Notes under the pieces: model-generated
Told to the model about the DNA's origin: nothing
What the model saw: the letters and a program-made list of their open reading frames with translations, nothing else
The model's database searches: none
Shown here: piece after piece, positions 43,301 through 53,352 of the stretch
Layout: every line of letters begins with the position of its first letter
Position numbering within the stretch: position 1 is the stretch's first letter
NCBI GenBank assembly: GCA_019828595.1
Contig: JAHQRK010000005.1
Coordinates: 1,426,001-1,490,000 of the forward strand
Length of the DNA: 64,000 bases
DNA from: Aphanomyces cochlioides
Taxonomy: Eukaryota > Oomycota > Saprolegniomycetes > Saprolegniales > Verrucalvaceae
Reading direction: 5' to 3'
Position numbers and translations under genes: made by a program

Positions 43301-45181
43301 CTTAAATCCTGCCATCGGAGCAACATTTCGATGGTTCATTAATCATTTCCGCTGGGTTATTTTGAAATGTGCTTCCATGGAACGAGCCTTTGTTTCACAG
43401 CTCTTTGGAAAGTATTGCGCTCAAGCTCAAATTGCTTACCAGCTAAATCGTCGCTGTCACCTAGAGTTGGAGGTACACAGTGTCACCGAATTCAACCTAA
43501 TTCCCTCTGACATAGAATAGTCAACGGCCAATATTGAAACGAGTTTATCAAAAAGATGTCCATGCAGGAAATGCTATGGTCCTTTTTGTTGCAGCTGTGT
43601 ACGAAACGCACTGGGTTTTATCCGACGGTTGGTACGGAATGGTGGCAGTACCAGACGACTATTTGAAAAAGCATGGAAATAATTTAGGCGGCACAAAACT
43701 CGTGGTTTGGAACTCCACAATGCAAAATAACGCTGAAGGACTTCACCCATTGGAAGCACCAATTAACCAAGCTGATGAGGGGCAACACCTTTCCCAATTT
43801 GACAGAGAGAAAGATCCTTATATTGTTCTCCATACAAATAGCACAAGACGGGTGAATTGGAGGACGAAATTGGGTGAGGAATGTAACCGTAAGTAAATGA
43901 TGTCCTTGCTACAGTCCTCATATCTACAACTGTAGAATTCTTCTTACGTAGTTTGCCTCTGAAGTCATTGAAGCAAAATGGAGGTTTGGTTCGATCCATT
44001 CGCTGTGTCATATTGCGCTCTTCTGGTTTACTCTACTTACAACCGAAGGAAAATACCCAAGGGCCACGTGTGTTGTCTGACATCGTGATGGAAAAGTATC
44101 ATGCTGAAAAAACCACATCGTGCGTTCCATTCATGCGTTTGAAAATTGCTTGTACGCATGGTTTGGCATCTAGGGCTTCAAACCATAGCTCGGTTGCTGT
44201 AATGACAATATGGCGTCCAAATGAAGAGACTCAAATTATTTGCAAAGAAGGGATGGAGATTTTTGCTACCAGTTTAGTAGTATCATGGAAACTACGCGAG
44301 CTGAGTTTGAGTAGCTCAAAGCATTCGACATTTGCTCCATTGGAAACATCCTCACTTCCAGAAGCCCATTCTTTTGTTGGATATGAAAGACGATCTTGTT
44401 TACGGGTGTCCGATGTACAAGAAACGCTTGGTCAAGAAGTCGATATTTGTGTCTATCTCGTTCTCGTCACAAATGAGTTTGCTTTTGCAACAGACCAGAG
44501 TCTCAAATTACTGAGTATTAAATTGCCTCACTACGGAATCAAAGATTGGAAGGTTGGTCAAGTTTTGAGATCTTATTTCATTTTTGCATTTAGATGGATT
44601 CTGTATTATGTATTCGAAATCTCTTTGTTTCACATTTCGACGAGCGGCTTGGTATCCTGGATTGCTCTATGACCGATTCATCGAGTGTCATCAAATCACC
44701 GACCAAGAACTCATATTTCTTTGAGGCGCATGATGCATTGAAAACCGTCATGGCGACGAAAGCAGCCTCACTTGACACACTGGTGGACTACATCACTTCA
44801 TCCATTCTCCACGTTACTAAATCCAATTCTCCACAAGCCGAGTCAGATGATGTCATAGTTTTGGTTGGCCATCCTATGCACATCTATCCACTTCCCTCTC
44901 CTGGACTTGATAACGCCGTTGCAATTTTGTACATCGACGAGGGATCACAGTCAATTGAGGTGCTCTTGACAAGCTCATTGATGGCTCAAGTGAAAGAAAT
45001 GTTGCCAACAACTACTTGGACGCAAGTAATACGAGTGGAAGCACGAGTGATATGCGATGACGCCATGACGAACAGTTGCAGAAGCTGGGAAGCCTTTGGT
45101 TCTTGTCGGCTTGTTGCGACTAAGATTGGTGCGATTGCAACGTCTGACCACATTCAAGCTCTTTTGAAAAATCTCAATTGA
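40311..45181 (+). CDS. BRCA2: BRCA2 homologue with nine BRC repeats
   Basis: BRCA2 loads RAD51 onto single-stranded DNA during homologous recombination. Four exons (40311-43472, 43516-43888, 43936-44552, 44594-45181) join in phase to 1579 residues. Exon 1 holds nine BRC repeats with the FQTGSGKxVxIS core, starting near residues 157, 202, 243, 285, 333, 425, 590, 667 and 769, plus one degenerate copy near 544. The helical domain follows (FRWFINHFRWVILKCASMER, where BRCA2 has HWRW...AAMERAF), then the OB folds (ELENSQRPILKRVYQKDVHA, LSDGWYGMVAV, LHTNSTRRVNWRTKLG, FFLRSLPLKSLKQNGGLV). The frame stays open 6 codons upstream to a GTG; 40311 is the first ATG. Several repeats deviate at the RAD51-contacting Phe-x-x-Ala position, having Gly instead of Ala, as is common in protist BRC repeats. 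Confidence 0.94.
40779..42690 (+). repeat. BRC-repeat-coding array in BRCA2 exon 1
   Basis: Nine peptide repeats of about 25 residues with spacers of 15-160 residues. Repeats 4 and 5 (FQTGSGKSVQISA) are the most alike and look recently duplicated; repeat 8 (FQSCRGQDIRTS) is the most diverged. Confidence 0.85.
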
Positions 45182-45220
45182 TATGCTTGCAATATCTATG
45201 CTGAGTATTGAATGGGTAAT

Positions 45221-46153
45221 TTACGACTCTAAGTCGACCCATTTGGTAGATCTTCGATGTTCTTTTCCCAAAAGTGACTCAACTTCTTCCTCAGTCAGAT
45301 TGACATCGCTCAAGTCAAAGTTCTCAGCCAATTGACGATGAAATGCTTCAAACAACAACTCTTGAGATGGTACGACGTCCTTAAGCTTGCACAAGAAATC
45401 CACGTGATCTCGTTGGGCTCGATACTTTGGTTGTTTAGCGGGATTTTGAAGGTAGAGCATGTTAGCTGGATCATAATCCCAAAGGAATGAAGTATGATGA
45501 AGCCAACGGTCTTTGCCAATACCTGCGAACCAAGTTAGAAGAAATATGACAAACACTATCATACTCTGAGCATTCCCTGCAAACTTTCGATCGCCAAAGA
45601 CATAGTCATCTTCACGCAATTCGAAGACCTGTAGCGGAAGATCAAGCACTCACAATCACGGGTTTCTTCATACCTCACGACACCCGTTGATGGAGCCAAA
45701 CAAAGGAGTGAAGAATGACTCTGACCATTCCATAATATTGCGCGGGAATGGTTGCACATGCGGTAAGGCACTCTACAATGCAGCGTGAAATACCATTACG
45801 ATGAAGTATGATTCATACCGTGTTGATGATAAACGTGGTAAAAATCGTATTATTGTCAACCACCACAGTTCCACCGCCACTGAAGCGCTTCATGACTGGA
45901 ATTTTATCCCTAAAGCGCAACAATTGGAGTTGTTCATGCCGTGGATTTACCTTCTCACCGAATCCACATCGAGTAACTTTTCAGGTTTGCCCGATATACC
46001 CATGACGATGTTGGTGCCTTTCATACGCTCGTTCCAGATGAACCAATTGTCTTTGTCCAGTCGAAAGAATGCTTCTTCAATCTTGAGCTGATCGAAGATG
46101 GGCACGCCATGGAGCCGCAACAAGCGAAGCTTCGGCAACTTGGACACCACCAT
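45221..46153 (-). CDS. lipoate-protein ligase A-like protein (BPL/LplA fold)
   Basis: LplA-type enzymes attach lipoate or octanoate to lysines of 2-oxoacid dehydrogenase E2 and glycine-cleavage H proteins, normally in mitochondria. The start at 46153 gives VVSKLPKLRLLRLHGVPIFD, then IEEAFFRLDKDNWFIWNE. The ligase signature appears as MKRFSGGGTVVVDNNTIFTT, followed by DDYVFGDRKFAGNAQSIGKD (the catalytic Lys region) and RWLHHTSFLWDYDPANMLYL. Four introns of 41-50 bp are needed and all keep phase. The C-terminal acidic segment (LTEEEVESLLGKEH) resembles the accessory part of the family. The N-terminus has no strong transit peptide. It converges on BRCA2 with 39 bp between stop codons. Confidence 0.85.
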
Positions 46154-46180
46154 TTTTGTGCAAGTTTGTCAAATCCAAGC

Positions 46181-46210
46181 ATCTCCGGATAAAACTGGAT
46201 TATCCGAAAT
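46181..46210 (-). promoter_or_regulatory. paired TCCGGATAA / TTATCCGAAAT elements upstream of the lipoate ligase
   Basis: ATCTCCGGATAA at 46181 and ATTATCCGAAAT at 46199, both 28-57 bp upstream of the start codon at 46153. Confidence 0.5.
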
Positions 46211-46839
46211 CCCGCAGACTTGAACTTTGGAGCAAACTTAGAGTGATGAGGTCAATCAAAGTGACATTAGCGTCAAAATTGAAGAAAACTGATCGTTATG
46301 TCCAGTTTTTCGTTGGACGTCGACCGTAGAAAACCAATTTTGTCCCTGCGCCGGTGGTGAAATCAAATGAGATGACTCGTTGCACGTCGTGAGCTTGGAA
46401 GATGTCGAAAAGATGTACTGCACCGCCGCCAAGCTCTAAAGGAGAACTTCAAACGTGCCCTCGGGAGGAATCATCCCGCTATACTGTGGTGTTCGCAAGA
46501 CACTCAACATCGCAGTGAGTTTACGCGCTCTTTTTTGTGTTCAATGTTGGCAGCTCAAGTGTCAACGGTCCTCCTTATGGTAGCTACGTACAATGTATGT
46601 ACTAGTACTCGCCAAAGGTAGTGTCCGAAACAGGTCATATCCGCGTCAGGTCACACTTTTACAAAATTGAACATATCTCCATCACCAGGAAGAGTTAAAG
46701 CGCCAAACTTTGTCATTCTCTAGCAGGCCTCATCAGGGTGGCGGCACGGCCTTACGGCCTACCTGCCGCCTTACCCGATGAGAGAAAATATAAAGAAACC
46801 CCCTTTTTGGTGCACGTTGGGGGCTCCCTCCTCCGAGTC

Positions 46840-46907
46840 ATCCGCCTGCAGAAAATTGCGCTCACCGCAGCGAAGCGGAGGTCGAGTGAAAAATTTTCTG
46901 GGCGGAT
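46840..46907. repeat. 68-bp imperfect hairpin (possible structured RNA or MITE remnant)
   Basis: Nested complementary arms: ATCCGCC with GGCGGAT at the ends, CAGAAAATT with AAATTTTCTG inside, and CCGC-AGCGAA-GCGG at the tip. A second hairpin (GGCGGCA...TGCCGCC, with inner GGCC pair) lies 70 bp upstream at 46740-46770. Confidence 0.5.
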
Positions 46908-47166
46908 GTCTGACGTCGTCCGCGCAGTTTAAGGCTTCGCAATTACTGCTCGAATGAGAAAAACCTAAAATCTGATTAAATTTGAATAAAACCATGAGAA
47001 AAACCAATAAAAAACCTGTGACCTGCACCCGTGACCTGACCCGGACCTGACCTGTAAAGGATTCTTCCCTCGCCAAAAGCGTCCAATATACAAACCTCTA
47101 ACCAGAAGTCTCACGCATTTCCAACACGTGAGCTGTTTTCCTGAAGTCTATGGTTTCCTGTCTAGG

Positions 47167-47428
47167 ATGGCGACACTTTTGCCGTTCAGCGATTGTGTCG
47201 ACGAATGCCTCGAATTGGACGTCGAACTCGCTTTACTCGAACAACAAGGCGTCGACATCGGTTGGTTGAATTTGTGCTCGTATCTGCCGCTTGCTTGGAT
47301 ATCTTGAGCTGCTTGATGTTTACCGAGGTGGATGGAATATCAGGCCATCGGACGTCAAGGAGGTTGCTGTCTTATCGTGGTTGAAAATTACCACGGGAGC
47401 ACCTACCAATGCTTCATGCAATCCCAAA
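47167..47428 (+). pseudogene. possible frameshifted small gene
   Basis: ATG at 47167 opens ATLLPFSDCVDECLELDVEL and continues to NLCSYLPLAWIS, then stops near 47307; the next frame continues at once as ELLDVYRGGWNIRPSDVKEV to a stop near 47428. The two halves look like one protein broken by a single-base slip. No family is recognised, and it could be a real sequence error or an unusual intron. Confidence 0.3.
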
Positions 47429-48387
47429 TAGCTGTCCTATGCTCAAAAGGCACATCTGATGTCCTTAAAACCAAGCTTGCCGCTTAATGTCTTGTAGCAC
47501 TTGATTAGTTGATCGTCTCAGTGTCCGCATGTACGAGATATCTCACTTTGTGAGAGACACCACGCATTGTGTATTCAAACGCTCTGCCCAAGAGGAGAGA
47601 GAGCGTTCGTCTCGTCACCTCTGTCAAAATGGCTCTCCATGTCGTTTCTCTTGAAATAGCAATCTTCCAAACATATATCCTTGTCGCTTTCTTTAGCCGT
47701 CATTGCGCTGTCAACAGTAACTTTTCAAGCCTCCATGCTTTCATTCCCCCCCCCGTCGTCCTCTCTAGTCTTTCATACCTCAAAGCAGCACATCAGTACC
47801 AATCATTTCTTCCATTATGTCCACGGCTGGTGGACTTTGGGCAAGCTAATTGTCCATCGAATGTCTGACTTTGTGGGTGCAAGACGCCATGGGTGTGGAT
47901 CAATATTTCAAGCCGAGCGGTATGCGCACGTCCCCCCCCGCCCGCCTGCCAGCTCCTGGTATCTGCTTTTGCTTGATTGAGCTCCTCCACCTCGCCATCA
48001 TCCCATCCCGTCCTTCTCTCTATCGTGCCCCATCCTAATTTCCAATCCAAGCTTGACATACAAACAGTATTGTTTGCGTTAAGCTCCAACGTCGCATTTA
48101 CGTTTACACTACTTTTTGTGTTCACTCCAATTTTTCCAACACTCATTTCCACCGACGCATGCACCCATTTCCATCTTTATACTCGTTGCGCCCACAACAC
48201 AGTTGTAAATTGCGATTGCTGCTGACATCCATATCTTTATTATGGTAAGATCAAGGTCGTGTCGTCGTCGATTTAATGTATGGTTAAAGTCTAAAATGAC
48301 GACTTAAGTACAACACATACGTACATTGTAGTAATCAAGTTCCAACCTGTATTTGATTCGCAACTTCACGTCACGATACAAGATGAG

Positions 48388-48414
48388 AGACGCCACTCCA
48401 ATGGAGTGGCGTCT
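48388..48414. repeat. perfect 12-bp stem-loop
   Basis: AGACGCCACTCC pairs exactly with GGAGTGGCGTCT around the loop AAT, followed by AAAAATG. It lies 72 bp upstream of the SLC43-like gene start. Confidence 0.6.
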
Positions 48415-48486
48415 AAAAATGTAGACGAAACGTCAGCAGCGCTTTGAGAGGGCAGTCGCACTGAGCTCAGCATTGATCCATTCGCC

Positions 48487-50210
48487 ATGACTGTGATGCA
48501 TCAAAACAAGCATGACGATTTGTACATGATGGAGTCCCCGCTGCCGCTCACGCCACGGGGATTGGGCTCGATGCGTGTCCCCCGCATTGCCATCTATGTC
48601 CTTGCGTGGCTCCTGACATTGCTCACGTCCGGTGGACTCACAAACGGGTACGGCGCCCTTCGTGTTTCTCCCGTTGAACGTGTGAGCTTAGATTTGGGCC
48701 GGTGTATAGTCGCCTGGTGGACGAAAAACAATGGCACGACTTGTGTCCACCAAATACGACAGAGGTGTGTTCGGACCAGGAAGTCCAGCTCCAGCGCATC
48801 TACTCGACGGGTCTCCTCATGACCGTGCTTGGACAAGCGATCTTTGGCACGTTGCTCGACATGATTGGACCTCGATACATGACTCTAATAGCCTACGTGG
48901 TGCGATATCAACAGCTTGCCCATGATGGATTGACATTATTCGCCCTTGTAGTTTTCCGTCATCGGCAATGTGTGCATGGCTTACGGAGACTCTGCTACAG
49001 GCACCGGGATCTTGCTCGTCGTCGGCTACGCCTTGATCGGATTTGGTGGCATGGGAATCCTCTTTGCTTCGCTCCAGCTCTCGATGCTCTTCCGTGACCA
49101 AGAACTCTACACAGCTCTTCTCGTAGCCGCAATGGGTTGTTCAGGTGCGGCTGCCATTTTATAGCTTTCATCATGACTCGGTAGGCTACGTCTACATCTT
49201 GCTAAAGCTTGGCATCTCACGTGAAACGTTCTTTTTATCATACACGTAAAGCCAGCTCATCTGTCAGCTTGTTTGAAACGCATTCTTGCTCTAGTGGCGT
49301 CTCCTTGGCAGCCATGATCATCGTGTATCTTGTGTACCCTGTCCATCACATCGTGGGTGAACATAGGACGGTCACCACGCCTGGCTTCCAGTTCATTCGA
49401 CCCACTATCCACGTGTAAGCACCGACTGTGATTGCATTATGGTCATGCAGTAAGGTAGAAAGCCAAGATCAAGACTATCGGGGCGGGGGCAAAGACTAGC
49501 CTTAGGCGAAAGGATTATATATTGCCATGGGCTCTCTGGTCTACTTGGTGCTCGTCTTTGGCGGTGGAGTTGTTCCAGACGTGATCGACTCCCTCAACAA
49601 AGACAACGACGCCGACGTGAAAGATGAGTACACCAACTACTTGTACCCGCTCATATCCAACTTGTCCTTTGTCTTTTCTCCCATCGCAAGTGTGGTCATG
49701 CTTCGGTACGGCTTTCGAGCGACCGCATACCTGACGGTTGTGTCGTTCTTGCTCTTGTGTGGGTCGTTTATGATTCCATCGTTGCCGGCTCAAAACTTGA
49801 CGTTTGTTCTCATGGCCGCGACGAATGGTTTCTTTGGATGCATTGGATATATCAGTAACGTTACGCTTGCATATCCTGCATCACTATGACTTATTCTTTA
49901 TGTGGTAGTGACATGCTTTCCTCGAGAAGTCTATGGTGTGCTCTCTGGTATGGCCGCGTTGATGGTCTTTTGCTATTGTCTGCTGAGCTACGCACTAACG
50001 CCGTTGGCGCAGTACGTTTTTGACGGATATGTCTTCCTCATTTTGCTGTGCACGACTGTGCTTGCGTTGTTTCTCGTTCGCTTCTTGCGAGAGGGCGACG
50101 AATGCCCAGAATTGGATCTCCGACTTGAAATACTGGACGAGCAGTCCCCCAGAACACCAACTAATGAAGACACTCAGCCTCATTTCAGCCCCATTCGCGT
50201 TTACTATTAA
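48487..50210 (+). CDS. MFS transporter of the SLC43 (LAT3/4, ENBT1-like) type
   Basis: About seven exons of a 12-span major-facilitator protein. The N-terminus is cytoplasmic, followed by YVLAWLLTLLTSGGLTNGFG, where an intron at 48648-48691 (GTACGG donor) creates the TNGFG typical of SLC43. Further on are GTLLDMIGPRYMTLIAYVFS, with the conserved D-xx-GPR loop, ALIGFGGMGILFASLQLSML, and in the C-terminal half VMLRYGFRATAYLTVVSFL and GYIMTCFPREVYGVLSGMAA. SLC43 members carry large neutral amino acids or purine bases; the substrate here is open. The join between the half ending PTIH (about 49420) and the half starting near 49530 was not resolved. Confidence 0.78.
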
Positions 50211-50326
50211 CAGTGTAAAGTAGTGCATTCCGCGACGCGACCATTTATTGGGCTCATGACCTTTCGAATGTACTGTACGTACGATATCGGTGTAAGTGTA
50301 CGCGGAGTGAACTGATAGTACATTGG

Positions 50327-50338
50327 AATCCGGATAAC
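50327..50338 (+). promoter_or_regulatory. AATCCGGATAAC element upstream of the TOM22-like gene
   Basis: Single copy, 102 bp upstream of the start codon at 50440. Confidence 0.45.
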
Positions 50339-50439
50339 AAACTTCAAATAAAACCCCTTCACCCCCAGCTTTTTTTATTACAAAAAATATTTTTTGTGTC
50401 AACGTGGTTGGCTGTGTGACTCGCATTCTCTCTCGCATC

Positions 50440-50898
50440 ATGTCGGCCATCGGAGCGCTCAAGAAACTCGACCAGAAGAAACCTGACGCCAACAATGCCA
50501 GCGGCATTCTTGTACGTAAATAGGAGCAGTTCAAAGGGCCGTCATAGCTGAAATACCTCTTAGGGCTTGTTGCAATCGAATGCTGTTAAGCGAGTGCGTG
50601 ATACCGTGTCGTGGACTACCAAGCAATTCTGGAAGGTATTGAATGGGTCTTAGCATCGTTGTTGCTGATGGATCCGTAGTGGTATCAATATGGCGGCCGC
50701 TTCACGTGGATTGTCGCCACGACGATGCTCTTCACAGTCATTCCGCTCGGAATGGAAATCATGCGTGAAGCTGACGTGAAGGAAGTCGAAGGACTTCGTG
50801 TGCAAGCTCTCAAAGCGCAAGGCTACACGTCGAGTCAAATTGCCCAAATGGGATACGTAGATGCTTCCAACGCGTCGTTAACAGAGGCGCTTCAATAG
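50440..50898 (+). CDS. TOM22-like mitochondrial outer-membrane import receptor
   Basis: Three exons (50440-50511, 50564-50635, 50680-50898) encode 120 residues. A charged N-terminal cytosolic part (GALKKLDQKKPDANNASGIL) is followed by an amphipathic helix with Trp (VKRVRDTVSWTTKQFWKWYQ), one membrane span (FTWIVATTMLFTVIPLGMEI) and a C-terminal tail facing the intermembrane space. This order, the size and the Pro in the span match TOM22. Animal and fungal TOM22 have a longer acidic N-terminus, which is short here as in plant TOM9/TOM22, so the assignment is moderate. The stop is 29 bp from the DPM2 stop on the other strand. Confidence 0.58.
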
Positions 50899-50927
50899 AT
50901 TATGAAGACAATTTTTGTACTAGAATT

Positions 50928-51269
50928 CTACTCTGTTTGAGGCTTTGGGGGCTTGGATCGAATCATAACAAGACCAATAAATGTAGAGCAAACTGTGAGG
51001 AAGACAACAAGCAAAACGGACGGTATAGCCATGGCATAGTACCGCTCGGGGAAGAAACTTTGGACGGCGTGATCTTTATCCACAAAAGGCTACCAGAATT
51101 ATTGCAAGATTGGTTTCCACAGCACGTCTTTACCGTGACAAAGACCCACAGGGCGTAGTAGATGTAAGACACCACGGATATTGTTAGCAGTATAGCTCCT
51201 GAGCTCTGGTCTGACGAGCCTCCCTATGTATTAATCGTTCCATTATCCAAGATCGAGACGTTTTACCAT
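50928..51269 (-). CDS. DPM2: dolichol-phosphate mannosyltransferase regulatory subunit DPM2
   Basis: DPM2 stabilises the DPM1 catalytic subunit at the ER membrane and also associates with GPI-GlcNAc transferase. Three exons (51267-51269, 51134-51223, 50928-51089) give 84 residues, exactly the size of animal DPM2. Two membrane spans are present (LLTISVVSYIYYALWVFVTP and AIPSVLLVVFLTVCSTFIGL) separated by FVDKDHAVQSFFPERYYAM, the family signature loop, and the tail is basic. In this model the first coding exon is the ATG alone. Confidence 0.92.
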
Positions 51270-51289
51270 GTTGAGTGCTTCCTGTCGAT

Positions 51290-51480
51290 TCCCTTGCACT
51301 TCCAAGTCAGTCTGTGACACTATGTTTAAATTAATTTAATTCGCCGAAATTAAATAGTTGAATTATTTTTATTGGCTAGAATAATAGATAAAATATTTTA
51401 ATTAGCTTAAATTCAATACTATTGACCAATTAATGTATTTTAATTAGACAGTGGAATTTTTCGCAAACTATTTTCCATCC
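51290..51480. promoter_or_regulatory. AT-rich spacer with CCAAT/ATTGG boxes between DPM2 and bL34m
   Basis: Shared 5' region of two divergent genes. ATTGGCT near 51380 and CCAATTAATG near 51427 lie in otherwise AT-rich DNA. Confidence 0.45.
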
Positions 51481-51499
51481 ATTTGGCTGGTTGACGGAC

Positions 51500-51856
51500 A
51501 TGCATCGCGTCGTCTCCCGCGCAGTCTTGCGTTCGAACTGCTTTCGTAGCAGCGTGTCAACGCGTGCTTTGAGCATTGGCTTGCACTCTGCTTTTCCGTC
51601 CAACTCTCTTCCTATTCAAGCGAGTTTCGGCTCCATGATTCCTCAATGCCCACCTACGTCAATCGTCCCGGCACCAATCGAATGCCCCGAGTTTAACGAC
51701 ATTATGGCTCCCATCATGGCGATCAAACGAACATATCAACCCAGTGTACTGCGACGGAAGAGAAAGTTTGGCTTCCGCGTGCGCAAGCAATCGTTGGGTG
51801 GTCGCAAAGTGTTGAACAACCGATGGCTCAAGGGTCGCAAGCGTTTGTCTGCCTAG
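51500..51856 (+). CDS. MRPL34: mitochondrial ribosomal protein bL34m
   Basis: Intronless, 118 residues. The N-terminus is a mitochondrial-type presequence, rich in Arg and Ser with no acidic residues ([20 protein letters not shown]). The last 45 residues are the bL34 domain: [20 protein letters not shown] then [16 protein letters not shown]. The frame is open upstream to a TTG, but 51500 is the first ATG. Confidence 0.93.
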   Translation: MHRVVSRAVLRSNCFRSSVSTRALSIGLHSAFPSNSLPIQASFGSMIPQCPPTSIVPAPIECPEFNDIMAPIMAIKRTYQPSVLRRKRKFGFRVRKQSLGGRKVLNNRWLKGRKRLSA

Positions 51857-51946
51857 AAGGTCTTGGAGTCACACCAGAGATCAACAAGCTTGCAGGTGCA
51901 GCGACGAAATACATGAGATAAGAGCTTTTAACAGCGTGAAGTCTTC

Positions 51947-52679
51947 CTACATTGTCGAACGGTTTGTCGGAAGATCGGGGATGTCGATGTCACCCATGTA
52001 CTTACACAAGGCAGGTGAAAACACTTCGTAAATCAACGTCAGAGGTTTTCCGCCTTGCCAAAACAAGTAGGATCGACCCCAAAATGGCCCTGGCATGCCA
52101 AATTCCTTCTCGAGCTTCGCAGAATGGCCTCGAAAGATGTGCTTGACATCGCGAAATAGTTCTTTGCGGTTTGCTTTGATGCTGCTGCCGATAGGAGGTG
52201 TGCGATCTTTGCCAAAGATCGTGTCAATCTGGAATTGCAAGTGAGTCGAAGAGCTTAATCTATAAGGCGTACATCTCCACTGCTCCACCACGATGCTGCG
52301 TAGCCTAAACGCTCGCCGTTCGAGTTGCGTAGCCACACTTGGCGTCGGTGGCGCGGCTCGCGGATCTCGGCAATTTCCGCAGGTGCATTGTCGAGCGATC
52401 CATTGACGCACGAGAAATCAATCACATCAACTTCCGTCTTGTATCTATAGCTGGACTCAGCATACTGTGGTATCCAAGGCGTACCCAGAGAGCAAGGCAA
52501 GGTGGATCGTCGGAGATCCATCGCCCAAGAGAAACACCTTCCATGCTGCTGGCATGTTTGGGATACCAAACTGATCGGCATGATTAGGACCTTCACATAG
52601 CCAACGCGTGTACCTGCAATTCTTCTTCATTTGTCGTAAAGTCGACGTCTAATGCCATCCATCCATCTTGATCGGCCAT
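51947..52679 (-). CDS. chorismate-lyase-like (UbiC fold) protein
   Basis: Four exons. The N-terminus MADQDGWMALDVDFTTNEEE joins (intron before FGIPNMPAAWKVFLLGDGSP) to a domain resembling UbiC and related chorismate-lyase/UTRA proteins: HLALLSGYKTEVDVIDF, EIREPRHRRQVWLRNSNGER, LGYAASWWSSGD, RTPPIGSSIKANRKELFRDV, GPFWGRSYLFWQGGKPLTLI, YEVFSPAL. In bacteria UbiC makes 4-hydroxybenzoate for ubiquinone, but this eukaryotic subfamily has no established role that I can cite. A perfect GTAAGT donor near the C-terminus would end the protein just after SPAL; otherwise it runs to the stop at 51947. Confidence 0.68.
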
Positions 52680-52710
52680 CCGTGTCGACGTCGTTGCCGC
52701 TCTTTGGACA

Positions 52711-52733
52711 AATCCGGATATTTTCCGGATAAT
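52711..52733 (-). promoter_or_regulatory. tandem TCCGGATA elements upstream of the UbiC-like gene
   Basis: AATCCGGATA at 52711 and TTTTCCGGATAAT at 52721, 32-54 bp upstream of the start at 52679. Confidence 0.55.
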
Positions 52734-52739
52734 TTATTT

Positions 52740-53352
52740 TTGAGATTCAAACTGGGGTGTCGGGGTTTCAGAGTCAAAAGTCTTTATGTAGAGTCGCGCC
52801 ATTTCAAGAGTCATCGAATTAGTGCCATTCCATTGAAAATGTGACAGACTGGCCAACCATGGACAATGTCGGGACTGTACAGTGCAGTTTTGTGCCTGCC
52901 GTGCAGTCGCCACACGTGATAGATATCAACGGGCGTTGTCGCGTCGTGTGAGACACGCTGTATCTCGCCTCACAAAAAGACGTGCATATCGCCATGAATT
53001 TCAGTCGGTGCGTTGACCTGAAAGGTGAGATGTGGCGCTATTTCGATCTTCCATCAATTTATTGCTGCTTTGTAGAACCCCGGAGCGCCACAGGACTCAG
53101 ATTTGGATACCGTATCAATGTGGATGATTGGAAAACCTGTGAAAATAGATGCCGTGAATTTTTAAAATAAATATATTGTATATTTAAATAGGTGAGGATT
53201 GATCCTTTTCTATATTTTATTGATTAGAATTACCTTTATAATATAATATTTGTCAAATTAAATTTCTTAATATATGAGTGATAGGATTGAAGATGACAGG
53301 TTCTAAGCGTCATTGACATGCCTCACTTTCGGAATCGCCGCGCTGAGCTGCC
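52740..53352. other. gene-free spacer before GH17 gene 1
   Basis: Only a 62-codon frame (52982-53170) without family resemblance is present. 53160-53290 is AT-rich. Confidence 0.35.

Larger units (their letters stand above)
46211..48486. other. 2.3 kb gene-poor interval with hairpins and a low-complexity tract
   Basis: No confident gene is present. It includes two hairpin-forming blocks (46740-46770 and 46840-46907), a GACCTG-type tandem tract (about 47017-47054), a frameshifted coding-like piece at 47167-47430, pyrimidine-rich DNA at 47740-47770, and a perfect stem-loop at 48388-48414. Confidence 0.4.
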
